From positions 1 through 36,934 of the forward strand of contig JBHYFA010000022.1 of NCBI GenBank assembly GCA_051859825.1: a stretch of 36,934 nucleotides of DNA. The letters run 5' to 3'. The notes under the pieces were generated by a model, which saw nothing but the letters and a program-made list of their open reading frames with translations, had not been told where the DNA came from and ran no database searches. The position numbers and the translations under genes are program-made. Position 1 is the stretch's first letter, and every line of letters begins with the position of its first letter. Source of the stretch: CSBr16-58 sp051859825. GTDB lineage: Bacteria > Bacteroidota > Bacteroidia > Flavobacteriales > Schleiferiaceae. Below are positions 25,876-33,584 of the stretch, one piece after another.

Positions 25876-26091
25876 TGCACATATACATGTGCAATATTGA
25901 ATAAAAAATGCACAAATACATGTGCATTTTTTATTTGAAACAAAATCAAATGATTATATTCGAGATGCGAAAAAAAGCACAAGTACATGTGCGCAAAAAA
26001 TTATTTCTTGCACAAATACTTATGCAAAAAATTAGAAGTATGCATGTGTAGATATGCAAAAAATGCATACATTTGCATATATAAATGTGCA
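25876..26091. repeat. Array of six 18-bp palindromes at ~33-bp spacing upstream of an AAA ATPase
   Basis: Six copies fit the consensus TGCACAAATACATGTGCA, each an imperfect inverted repeat. They are at 25876-25893, 25909-25926, 25976-25993, 26009-26026, 26041-26058 and 26074-26091. Start-to-start distances are 33, 67, 33, 32 and 33 bases. The 67-base step holds a degenerate slot at about 25943-25960 that keeps only the central CAAAT. The 14-15 base spacers are A/T-rich and unlike each other. The array fills the region between the secreted-protein stop and the ATPase, and the last copy covers the first possible ATG of that gene. No cas genes are near. Confidence 0.9.
25903..25933. terminator. 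Palindrome flanked by A6/T6, possible bidirectional terminator
   Basis: The second array palindrome is flanked by AAAAAA on the left and TTTTTT on the right, which extends the stem to about 12 bp around a small A/T loop and leaves a T-tract. It could terminate the secreted-protein transcript that ends at 25857. The stem is rich in A-T pairs, so its strength is uncertain. Confidence 0.4.
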
Positions 26092-26093
26092 AA

Positions 26094-27287
26094 ATGATAC
26101 CAGAAGAATTAATAGAAGTATCCGACCTCGCCATCGAAAGAGCATCGAGGCGCTTCGTGCGTTACATGGAAAATGAAATACCTTGGGAAAATCAGCTCAT
26201 AGGAATAAAAGGAGCAAGGGGTGTTGGGAAAACAACCCTGATACTTCAGCATCTCCAAAAACTAAACTACACCTATCCATTAGGATTTTATGTTTCCCTC
26301 GACGATTTATTTTTCACACAGCGCACATTGTTAGAAACAGCGGCATATTTCCACAGAAATGGTGGAAAAATACTGGTCTTAGACGAAGTTCACAAATACC
26401 CCAATTGGGCACAAGAAATAAAAAACATCTACGACAGATACCCACAATTACAAGTAGTATTTACCGGCTCATCCATCATTGACATAACAAGGCAGGTGGG
26501 TGATTTGAGTCGGCGTGCGCTATTATTTACCATGCCCGGCTTATCGTATCGAGAGTATTTAATACTGGAATATGAATTAGAAATGCCAAGGCTAAGCTTA
26601 GACCAAATACTTGAGGGAAATATTCAAAAGCTATTTCCCAAAGACTTTCGTCCGCTTCAATATTTTCAAGAATACCTTGAAAGAGGCTATTATCCATTTA
26701 CCTCAGACGACACCTTGCACTACTACCAGCGATTAAGGCAACTGAGCAGACAAATTGTTGAATACGACATGGCCGAGATGCGAGGCTTTGACATTCGACA
26801 TGCCAGAAAAATGAACACCTTGCTGTACATCATTGCTCAGCAAGTACCCTTCACCCCAAATCTCACAAAATTAGCCGAAAAGTCAGGCATTCACCGAAAC
26901 TCCGTTACCAATTACCTCTATTACCTTGAAGAGGCTCGCTTACTGCTTTTATTACAAGCACCTGGCATGGGGGTAGGCTTGCTACAAAAGCCCGAAAAAG
27001 TATTCTTAGAAAACCCCAACCTAGCTTATGCCTTAGCTGCATCAAAGCCAGAGATAGGAACCATAAGAGAAAGCTTCTTTTTCAATCAATTGCATGTTAA
27101 CCACAGAATAAACCACTCTAAAAAAGGTGACTTTCTGGTAGACGACACGTATATTTTCGAGATTGGCGGGAAAAACAAAAACAACCACCAAATATCAGAT
27201 ACTGAAAAAGCTTTTGTGGTTTCCGACAGCGTGGAATGGGGCTACAGAGGAAATGTACCCCTGTGGGCTTTTGGAATGATGTACTAG
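26094..27287 (+). CDS. AAA ATPase with predicted winged helix and DUF4143-type C-terminal domain
   Basis: This 397-residue protein belongs to the AAA_14/DUF4143 ATP-binding family. The N-terminal half has Walker A GARGVGK46TT, Walker B ILVLDEVHKYPNW and a sensor-like strand VVFTGSSIIDI. Residues ~256-285 (LTKLAEKSGIHRNSVTNYLYYLEEA) look like a helix-turn-helix or winged helix. The C-terminus, from about residue 290, fits DUF4143, with a nuclease-like-fold stretch FFFNQLHVNH and KGDFLVDDTYIFEIGG. The biological role of the family is not established. I start at ATG 26094; ATG 26085, inside the last palindrome, would add 3 residues. The upstream palindrome array suggests self-regulation. The stop converges on the helicase gene 26 bases away. 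Confidence 0.88.
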   Translation: MIPEELIEVSDLAIERASRRFVRYMENEIPWENQLIGIKGARGVGKTTLILQHLQKLNYTYPLGFYVSLDDLFFTQRTLLETAAYFHRNGGKILVLDEVHKYPNWAQEIKNIYDRYPQLQVVFTGSSIIDITRQVGDLSRRALLFTMPGLSYREYLILEYELEMPRLSLDQILEGNIQKLFPKDFRPLQYFQEYLERGYYPFTSDDTLHYYQRLRQLSRQIVEYDMAEMRGFDIRHARKMNTLLYIIAQQVPFTPNLTKLAEKSGIHRNSVTNYLYYLEEARLLLLLQAPGMGVGLLQKPEKVFLENPNLAYALAASKPEIGTIRESFFFNQLHVNHRINHSKKGDFLVDDTYIFEIGGKNKNNHQISDTEKAFVVSDSVEWGYRGNVPLWAFGMMY

Positions 27288-27313
27288 TCTACAAAATAGA
27301 AGATTGGGAAAGT

Positions 27314-28708
27314 TCATTTAAAAAAAGCATCACTAAAGCCCATCAAATACACCTTCTCCGTTGCGCGAGTTATAGCCGTGTACAACCAGCGCAAATCACT
27401 TACACTCGGTGTACCTTCAGGCAAGTATGGCTGTTCAATAAAAACGTGACGCCATTGACCACCCTGACTCTTGTGAACCGTGATGGCGTAGGCAAACTTC
27501 ACTTGTAGAGCATTAAAAAACGGGTTTTTCCTTACTTTAGCCCAAAAAGCGGCTTTACTAAGCGAGGGGTCTTCATCCCATAAACTCTGCAAAAAAGCCC
27601 GATTCTTTTCAGGATGTAAAGAAGGACTTTCATCGGTGAGCGTATCTAGCATTAAAATTGTATCAAAAGCCGGCTGATCTGGGTAATCAACCATCTGCAC
27701 CGTTGCGTGTCGGAAACGAAAACCATACTGAAACTCTTCCTTTCCGGGACGAATAACCTCAAGCATATCACCATTAGCGATAAAACCAGTGGGAGATTTA
27801 TCATCAAGCCAGAAATAATTATTACGCGTGTTCATCAATAAATCACCGGCAGAAATCTCCTCCTCCTTGTACATAATACGGTTTCGGAGTTCTTTATTGT
27901 AGAGATTGGCCCGTTTGTTTGAACGAACTAAAACCACGCTCTCCATCTCCAATGGTTTGTAAAACGCCCCATCAAAAGCTTCCTGACTCGTAATAGCATC
28001 GTTGAGCCGAATCACATCTTTGCCAACATCAAACTGAGGAAAATCCGCAATTTCATTGTCGATAAGTTCTCGAATATGAGTAGCATTTTTCAAAATAACC
28101 GATTCACTCGCTTGACGTACTACTTCGCGCAGTCCAATACTTTTAAAGCTAACCGAAAAAGCATTCCGAAGATATTCCTCGTTTAGGGCGGGACTTTCCT
28201 CCTTTCCAACCGGAGGCAACTGGGCATAATCGCCAACCAAAAGAATCCGATTGTTTTCTCCCGAAAAAACAAACTCAAACAGATCCTGAAGCAGCGATTG
28301 TTGTGAATCGTCATTTCCCAACATTGAAGCTTCATCCACAATGTAAAGCGTGTTTTTTTGTCGATTATACTTCAATTCAAAACTGTAGCCCGAAGTGGTG
28401 TTTCTAGTTGCGTAGATATAGCGATGGATCGTGAATGAAGGTGAGCCGCTGTATTGCTGCATTACTTTAGCAGCTCTACCCGTAGGAGCAAGCTGTACAT
28501 ACTTCATATTTAACACCGGCAACACCTTAGTAATTGCACTAATCAAGCTAGTTTTTCCCGTACCTGCACTCCCTTTAAGAAGTAGCAAAGGAAAATCATA
28601 ACTACTCAAAAACTCACCAATAACTTGCATTGCCTTAGCCTGGTCATCAGTAGGGGCGCCGGCCTCAAAGCAAGAGTAAAGGGCATCAGATATTTGGGTT
28701 TGAAGCAT
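27314..28708 (-). CDS. SF1 DNA helicase, RecD/Dda-like (AAA_30 + UvrD_C_2)
   Basis: This 464-residue P-loop protein carries the full helicase set: a Q-motif-like PTDDQAKAM, Walker A KGSAGTGKTSLI, motif Ia PTGRAAKVM, Walker B VDEASML, motif III GDYAQLPPVG, and late motifs TVHKSQGGQWRHVFIE and WLYTAITRATEKVYLMG. The arrangement matches compact 5'-3' SF1B helicases related to RecD2 and phage Dda, which unwind DNA in repair or replication restart. There is no long N-terminal RecD2 region. The start is ATG 28706-28708. A good -7 box lies immediately upstream, so the mRNA may have little or no leader. It is divergent from aspS. Confidence 0.88.
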   Translation of the reverse strand: MLQTQISDALYSCFEAGAPTDDQAKAMQVIGEFLSSYDFPLLLLKGSAGTGKTSLISAITKVLPVLNMKYVQLAPTGRAAKVMQQYSGSPSFTIHRYIYATRNTTSGYSFELKYNRQKNTLYIVDEASMLGNDDSQQSLLQDLFEFVFSGENNRILLVGDYAQLPPVGKEESPALNEEYLRNAFSVSFKSIGLREVVRQASESVILKNATHIRELIDNEIADFPQFDVGKDVIRLNDAITSQEAFDGAFYKPLEMESVVLVRSNKRANLYNKELRNRIMYKEEEISAGDLLMNTRNNYFWLDDKSPTGFIANGDMLEVIRPGKEEFQYGFRFRHATVQMVDYPDQPAFDTILMLDTLTDESPSLHPEKNRAFLQSLWDEDPSLSKAAFWAKVRKNPFFNALQVKFAYAITVHKSQGGQWRHVFIEQPYLPEGTPSVSDLRWLYTAITRATEKVYLMGFSDAFFK

Positions 28709-28712
28709 ACGG

Positions 28713-28745
28713 CAAAGATACCTTTTGCTCTAAAAAGAAAGGCAA
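28713..28745 (-). promoter_or_regulatory. Promoter of the helicase gene (TTG, 22 bases, TATCTTTG)
   Basis: On the - strand, TTG (28745-28743) is followed by 22 bases and TATCTTTG (28720-28713), an exact TAnnTTTG match within the usual spacing for Bacteroidota. The expected transcription start, a few bases on, coincides with the helicase ATG at 28708. Confidence 0.55.
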
Positions 28746-28796
28746 GCATTTGCCCAAATACCAGCCAAAAAAATGTAGCAAAGCTCAAAAGTCAAA

Positions 28797-28829
28797 TTGC
28801 TCTATTCTGCCTGTGAATTGCTACCTTCG
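28797..28829 (+). promoter_or_regulatory. Candidate aspS promoter (TTG, 22 bases, TACCTTCG)
   Basis: TTG at 28797-28799 is followed by 22 bases and TACCTTCG at 28822-28829, one base from TAnnTTTG. This places the aspS start about 15-18 bases downstream of the transcription start. The GC-leaning CCTTCGCG context is common near Bacteroidota start sites. Confidence 0.45.
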
Positions 28830-28850
28830 CGCCGTAAAAAAATAGCGATT

Positions 28851-30602
28851 ATGTACAGAAGTCATACCTGCGGAGAACTCCGCTCTAGCAACGTTGGTGA
28901 AGTAGTGAAATTAGCCGGTTGGGTGCAGCGCAGCCGCGTGATGAGCGGACAAATATTCCTCGACCTTCGTGATAGATACGGTATTACTCAGTTGAGCTTT
29001 ATCGAAGAAAATAACGCCGACATTTTCGCGCAGGCCAAAAAATTGGGACGCGAATTCGTAATCCAAGTTGAGGGAAATGTAGTGGAACGTCAATCAAAAA
29101 ACGCTACTATTCCTACTGGTGACATCGAGCTAGAAGTTCAGCATCTGCAAATACTCAACTCAAGCAAAGTGCCTCCTTTTACCATTGAAAACGAAACCGA
29201 TGGTGGGGAAGAGCTGCGTATGACCTACCGCTATTTAGACCTTCGTCGCAAGCCTTTAATGGATGCCATGAAGCTGCGTCATAAAGTGGCCATGGCGGTA
29301 CGAAACTACCTTTCGAACGAAGGCTTTATGGAGATTGAAACCCCGTATTTGATCAAATCCACACCCGAAGGAGCCCGCGATTTTGTAGTGCCTTCACGCA
29401 TGCATCCCGGGAGTTTTTACGCTCTGCCTCAATCGCCCCAAACCTTCAAGCAACTACTGATGGTAAGTGGCTATGACAAGTATTTCCAAATTGTACGCTG
29501 CTTTAGAGATGAAGACCTACGCGCTGATCGTCAGCCGGAATTTACCCAAATCGACTGCGAAATGGCCTTTGTGGAGCAGGAGGATATTTTACAAACTTTC
29601 GAAGGACTCACCAAGCAGGTTTTAAAAGAAGTTGTAAACCAAGAAATAACCGAAGCTTTTCCACGCATGAGTTATGCTGAAGCGATGGAAAAATACGGAA
29701 TTGATAAGCCCGACATTCGCTTTGGCATGACTCTAAACGACCTTTCATCCTTGGTTAAAAACAAAGGCTTTAAGGTGTTTGACGAAGCTGAATACATCGG
29801 AGGTATTGTGGTAGAAGGCGGTGCTGGTATGTCGAGAAAAGAAATTGATAAACTCATCGAGTATGTAAAGCGTCCGCAAATTGGCGTGAATGGCCTCGTA
29901 TGGATGAAGTGCGATGAAACCTTGAAATCCTCCGTTGATAAATTTTTCAGTGAAGACGACCGAGCCGAGTGGAAAAGTGCCGTGCAAGCCAGAGATGGAG
30001 ATTTACTCCTTTTAGTAGCTGATAAGGCGGATAAAGCCCGCAAGGCTTTGGGTGAATTGCGCTTGCATTTGGGAAATGAACTCGGTCTGCGCAAACCTGA
30101 AGTATTCGCGCCTTTATGGGTGGTTGATTTTCCTTTATTGGAAAAAGACGACGAATCCGAAAGATGGTACGCCATGCACCACCCATTTACTTCCCCTAAG
30201 CCGGAGGACATTCCTCTTCTAGAGACCAATCCTGGGCAGGTGCGCGCAAATGCCTACGATTTGGTATTGAATGGCAACGAAATTGGAGGAGGGAGCATTC
30301 GTATTTTCGACCGAGAGCTTCAGCAAAAAATGTTTGATTTATTGGGCTTTAGCAGAGAAGAAGCCGAGTCGCAGTTTGGATTTTTAATGCAAGCCTTCGA
30401 GTACGGAGCGCCACCACACGGAGGTATCGCCTTTGGTTTTGATCGACTCGTTGCGATTCTCGGTGGTCAAGAAAACATCCGTAATTTTATTGCCTTTCCT
30501 AAGAATAATGCCGGTCGTGATTTGATGATTGAAGCACCAGCAAGCATTGACGCAGAACAGTTGAATGAGTTGGGGATAAAATTGGGGCGCAGCGCTGAAT
30601 AA
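28851..30602 (+). CDS. aspS: Aspartate--tRNA ligase
   Basis: This is a class II aminoacyl-tRNA synthetase that charges tRNA(Asp). At 583 residues it is the long bacterial form. It has an N-terminal OB-fold anticodon-binding domain (KLAGWVQRSRV, FLDLRDRYG), motif 1 region FMEIETPYL, motif 2 with FRDEDLRADRQPEFTQID, the GAD insertion in the middle, and motif 3 GIAFGFDRLVAILGG. The start is ATG 28851, giving the usual MYRSHTCGEL beginning; an upstream TTG in frame would add 18 residues across the promoter. Whether it is discriminating or also charges tRNA(Asn) was not determined. Confidence 0.96.
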   Translation: MYRSHTCGELRSSNVGEVVKLAGWVQRSRVMSGQIFLDLRDRYGITQLSFIEENNADIFAQAKKLGREFVIQVEGNVVERQSKNATIPTGDIELEVQHLQILNSSKVPPFTIENETDGGEELRMTYRYLDLRRKPLMDAMKLRHKVAMAVRNYLSNEGFMEIETPYLIKSTPEGARDFVVPSRMHPGSFYALPQSPQTFKQLLMVSGYDKYFQIVRCFRDEDLRADRQPEFTQIDCEMAFVEQEDILQTFEGLTKQVLKEVVNQEITEAFPRMSYAEAMEKYGIDKPDIRFGMTLNDLSSLVKNKGFKVFDEAEYIGGIVVEGGAGMSRKEIDKLIEYVKRPQIGVNGLVWMKCDETLKSSVDKFFSEDDRAEWKSAVQARDGDLLLLVADKADKARKALGELRLHLGNELGLRKPEVFAPLWVVDFPLLEKDDESERWYAMHHPFTSPKPEDIPLLETNPGQVRANAYDLVLNGNEIGGGSIRIFDRELQQKMFDLLGFSREEAESQFGFLMQAFEYGAPPHGGIAFGFDRLVAILGGQENIRNFIAFPKNNAGRDLMIEAPASIDAEQLNELGIKLGRSAE

Positions 30603-30648
30603 TACCGTTTGAATTTTGGGATATCTACTTTTGGAGACAACCTTGGAC

Positions 30649-30897
30649 TTAATCGAAATACTGGTGATTAGCTTTATTAAAAATGAAAGTAACTAACTCT
30701 ATATTTTCCTGATTAATTCTGTAAATTAGTGATGCATNNNNNNNNNNAAAGTGATTGTTTCCCTTTAAATTATCAATCAAAGTATTTGTTTGTCGTTCAA
30801 AATCTAATTCTAATGCAGCGTTTACCGGCCATTTTTCTAAAAGGTCGTCAATGATGGCCTCATAGGTCTTTTTTGCCTCATCAGACCAAATAATCAT
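30649..30897 (-). CDS. RelE/ParE-family toxin, interrupted by an assembly gap
   Basis: The frame starts MIIWSDEAKKTYEAIIDDLL and ends ASLIYRINQENIELVTFIF, both typical of RelE/ParE toxins of type II toxin-antitoxin systems, which cleave mRNA or inhibit gyrase. The 10 Ns at 30738-30747 fall in the part that usually holds basic and aromatic residues, just before SLIYR. The apparent length of 82 residues is short for the family (about 95-100), so the gap probably stands for more than 10 bases and the product cannot be called intact. The start overlaps the antitoxin stop (30894-30897). Confidence 0.75.
   Translation of the reverse strand: MIIWSDEAKKTYEAIIDDLLEKWPVNAALELDFERQTNTLIDNLKGNNHFXXXXASLIYRINQENIELVTFIFNKANHQYFD
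30738..30747. other. Assembly gap (10 Ns)
   Basis: Ten unknown bases lie inside the toxin gene. The length is probably a placeholder, because the frame happens to continue but the encoded toxin is shorter than the family. Confidence 0.98.
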
Positions 30898-31136
30898 CCT
30901 TTGTTTGATTTTAAAATTCGCTCTCTTATCGAGCTTCTAACATCGTGGTCATTATGAACTCTATCGTTTTCCAAATCATTTAAACCTCTTTTGATTGAAG
31001 CTTTTTCTTCAGTACTTATTTCATCCCACGAATCACTATTTTTTGTTAACTGAATAAAATCTAATGTTTTAAGGTACTCAATAAGCGCCTTTGCTTTTGC
31101 ATTCTTTTTCGATATTGTCAAGGTGTAATTTTGCAT
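30894..31136 (-). CDS. Antitoxin partner of the RelE/ParE toxin
   Basis: This 80-residue protein lies directly upstream of the toxin and overlaps it by 4 bases (ATGA), the usual antitoxin-first order. It starts MQNYTLTISKKNAKAKALIE and continues to LDFIQL, like the small Bacteroidota antitoxins paired with RelE/ParE. The C-terminal half (EISTEEKASIKRGLNDLENDR) is charged and likely wraps the toxin. No clear DNA-binding motif is recognised. The assignment rests on gene pairing and size. Confidence 0.75.
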   Translation of the reverse strand: MQNYTLTISKKNAKAKALIEYLKTLDFIQLTKNSDSWDEISTEEKASIKRGLNDLENDRVHNDHDVRSSIRERILKSNKG

Positions 31137-31399
31137 ATCTACGGACTTAAGTATTCATGCTGAATATTCACAATTTATGATTGTTCGGGAGAGCTTAAAG
31201 CGAATGATTCCCACATTTAGGTATTTCTACGAAACAGACAAATTCATAGTATATTTAGATAAAAACAAACCCTTACATTTTGGCTTCCCGAACTATTTAA
31301 AAATCTACCAAGAAAAAAGCAATCACAAGCTTTAATTAACAAAAAAAACCGACCAGATGAAAATCTCGGTCGGTTTTTTTAGTCTATCTATTCAAATGA
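31137..31399. other. Intergenic region between the antitoxin start and groEL end; possible 52-residue ORF
   Basis: The region holds one small + strand frame, 31177-31335, encoding 52 residues (MIVRESLKRMIPTFRYF...), rich in aromatic and basic residues. I recognise no family and see no clear promoter, so it may be a gene remnant or chance. The rest holds the leader of the toxin-antitoxin pair and the groEL terminator at 31341-31380. Confidence 0.4.
31341..31380. terminator. Rho-independent terminator after groEL (bidirectional)
   Basis: A strong hairpin pairs AAACCGACC with GGTCGGTTT, with an inner AGAT/ATCT stem around a GAAA loop, and has A- and T-tracts on both sides. It lies 20 bases past the groEL stop on the - strand and would also stop + strand transcripts. 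Confidence 0.9.
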
Positions 31400-33028
31400 T
31401 TACATCATTCCGCCCATACCTCCGGGGGGCATAGCAGGCGCACCTTCTTCCTTTGGAATCTCGGTTATGGTAGCCTCAGTAGTGAGAAGCATACCCGCTA
31501 CCGATGCGGCGTTCTCGATTGCTACGCGGGTAACTTTAGTTGGGTCGATGATACCTGCTTCAAGCATATTTTCAAACTTCTCCGTTTTGGCATTGAAACC
31601 GAAGTCGCCTTCACCTTCCTTCACTTTAGCTACAACCACGGAACCTTCGAGACCAGCGTTTTCTACAATCTGACGTAGAGGCTCTTCGATGGCGCGCATA
31701 ACGATAGCCATACCGGTGCTTTCATCGTCGTTGTCACCTTTTGCGTTGGCCAAAGCAGTAGTAGCGCGTACAAGGGCTACACCACCACCGGGAACAATTC
31801 CTTCTTCGATGGCCGCACGAGTAGCAGCTAACGCATCGTCAACGCGGTCTTTCTTCTCCTTCATTTCTACTTCAGAAGCAGCACCTACGTAAAGTACAGC
31901 TACACCACCGGCTAGTTTAGCCAAACGCTCTTGAAGTTTCTCGCGATCGTAATCGGAAGTAGTGGATTCAATTTGCGCTTTGATTTGGTTTACACGGGCA
32001 AGAATATCGTCTTTATTGCCTTCACCATTCACGATGGTGGTGTTGTCTTTATCGATGGTTACTTTTTCAGCACGACCGAGCATATCCAAGTTGGCATTCT
32101 CCAATTTGAAACCACGCTCTTCGCTGATAACCGTACCACCGGTTAGAATGGCGATATCCTCAAGCATTGCTTTTCTGCGATCACCAAAGCCGGGAGCTTT
32201 TACAGCGGCGATTTTCAATGAACCACGGATTTTGTTTACCACCAATGTAGCAAGAGCTTCGCCCTCTACATCTTCGGCGATGATCAATAGTGGGCGACCA
32301 GCTTGAGCTACGGGCTCCAATACGGGAAGCAATTCTTTCATGGAGCTAACCTTTTTGTCGTAGATAAGAATGTAAGGATTCTCAAGGTCGGCAATCATTT
32401 TCTCAGAATTGGTCACGAAGTACGGAGAAGAATAACCGCGGTCAAACTGCATACCTTCTACAATTTCCACTGTGGTTTCGGTACCCTTAGCTTCTTCAAC
32501 GGTGATAACTCCTTCTTTTTTCACTTTGGCCATCGCTTCTGCAATAAGAGCCCCAATGGCTGGATCGTTGTTTGCAGAAATACTGGCAACTTGCTCGATT
32601 TTTTCGATGCTGTCGCCTACTTCTTTAGACTGGCCTTTTAGGTTGTCAACAACCATTTTTACTGCTTTATCAATACCACGTTTTAAATCCATTGGATTGG
32701 CACCTGCAGCTACGTTTTTCAAACCTTGGTTGATGATGGCTTGCGCAAGAACGGTGGCAGTAGTGGTTCCATCACCGGCGATATCGGCGGTTTTGGAAGC
32801 AACCTCTTTCACCATTTGAGCACCGAGGTTTTCAATTTTATCTTCAAGTTCAATTTCGCGGGCAACGCTCACACCGTCTTTGGTGATGGCTGGGCCGCCA
32901 AATGATTTTTCGATTACTACGTTACGACCTTGTGGCCCGAGGGTAACTTTAACAGCATTAGCTAATGCATCAACACCGCGCTTTAAACTGTCGCGGGCTT
33001 CTACGTTAAATTTGATTTCTTTTGCCAT
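31400..33028 (-). CDS. groEL: Chaperonin GroEL (60 kDa)
   Basis: This 542-residue chaperonin forms the double-ring folding chamber with GroES. It starts MAKEIKFNVEARDSLKRGVD, has the ATP-site motif AGDGTTTATVLAQAI, the family signature AAIEEGIVPGGGVAL, and ends in the typical GGMGGMM tail. Length and motifs are normal. It follows groES by 26 bases on the same strand and ends before a strong terminator, so groES-groEL is a two-gene operon. Confidence 0.98.
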   Translation of the reverse strand: MAKEIKFNVEARDSLKRGVDALANAVKVTLGPQGRNVVIEKSFGGPAITKDGVSVAREIELEDKIENLGAQMVKEVASKTADIAGDGTTTATVLAQAIINQGLKNVAAGANPMDLKRGIDKAVKMVVDNLKGQSKEVGDSIEKIEQVASISANNDPAIGALIAEAMAKVKKEGVITVEEAKGTETTVEIVEGMQFDRGYSSPYFVTNSEKMIADLENPYILIYDKKVSSMKELLPVLEPVAQAGRPLLIIAEDVEGEALATLVVNKIRGSLKIAAVKAPGFGDRRKAMLEDIAILTGGTVISEERGFKLENANLDMLGRAEKVTIDKDNTTIVNGEGNKDDILARVNQIKAQIESTTSDYDREKLQERLAKLAGGVAVLYVGAASEVEMKEKKDRVDDALAATRAAIEEGIVPGGGVALVRATTALANAKGDNDDESTGMAIVMRAIEEPLRQIVENAGLEGSVVVAKVKEGEGDFGFNAKTEKFENMLEAGIIDPTKVTRVAIENAASVAGMLLTTEATITEIPKEEGAPAMPPGGMGGMM

Positions 33029-33054
33029 AGCAAATGTGATTCTTTTAGGTTAAT

Positions 33055-33333
33055 TTAAATGATTGCGTAAATATCAGACTCGCGCATGATGAGGTAGTCT
33101 TTTCCTTCTAGACGAAGTTCGGTACCAGAGTATTTACCGTAAAGAACATCATCACCCACTTTTACCGTAAGAGGTTCATCCGGTTTGCCGGTTCCTACGG
33201 CTACAACTTTACCTTTTTGGGGCTTCTCTTGAGCAGTATCAGGAATAATGATTCCCGACGCAGTGGTTGTTTCTGCAGCAGCTGGTTCTACTAGAACGCG
33301 ATCTGCTAACGGACGAATGTTTAGGTTGGACAT
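33055..33333 (-). CDS. groES: Co-chaperonin GroES (10 kDa)
   Basis: This 92-residue protein has the GroES beginning NIRPLADRVLVEPAAAE, the mobile loop with ETTTASGIIIPDTAQEKPQ that contacts GroEL, and the conserved VGDDVLYGKYSGTEL. It is the first gene of the groES-groEL operon. The 275 bases upstream contain a hairpin and a palindromic candidate operator, both listed separately. Confidence 0.97.
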   Translation of the reverse strand: MSNLNIRPLADRVLVEPAAAETTTASGIIIPDTAQEKPQKGKVVAVGTGKPDEPLTVKVGDDVLYGKYSGTELRLEGKDYLIMRESDIYAII

Positions 33334-33454
33334 AATTATTGTGAATTTAGATGTTTAACTATTTGGCTCGGCATTAGTCATAAAATATGCCAACGCATTA
33401 AAGACCCATCGTAGAGGTCTATTTGTCGTGAACGTGTAAAGTGGTTGTACAGAT

Positions 33455-33500
33455 AAAAAAAACAGTGAACAAGAAAGAACATTCTCTTATCCACTGTTTA
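33455..33500 (-). terminator. Hairpin with T-tract between malic enzyme and groES
   Basis: On the - strand, AAACAGTG pairs with CACTGTTT around a loop that itself can pair (AAGAGA with TTTCTT), followed by eight T residues. It would terminate the malic enzyme transcript. If groES is transcribed from the candidate promoter just upstream, it would instead lie in the groES leader. Confidence 0.65.
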
Positions 33501-33571
33501 ACAAAATGATACAGCAAAAGAATTAGTTATTATTGCCTCAAAAAACTGGTCTTAATCTAACTTTTACCGCT

Positions 33572-33584
33572 TGACAAACTGTCA
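33572..33584. promoter_or_regulatory. Palindrome TGACA-N3-TGTCA upstream of groES
   Basis: A perfect 5-bp inverted repeat with a 3-base spacer lies about 240 bases before groES. Additional TGACA half-sites fall near the malic enzyme stop (33599-33618). It is a candidate heat-shock or other regulator site. The binding protein is unknown. Confidence 0.4.

Noticed and set aside
25876..26091. CRISPR array
   Set aside because: Repeats are only 18 bp, imperfect and palindromic; spacers are 14-15 bp of A/T-rich sequence, and no cas genes lie nearby. A set of regulator-binding sites fits better.
31229..31240. Shared 12-mer ACGAAACAGACA with 12092-12103
   Set aside because: The match does not extend on either side and a single 12-base match can occur by chance in a window of this size.
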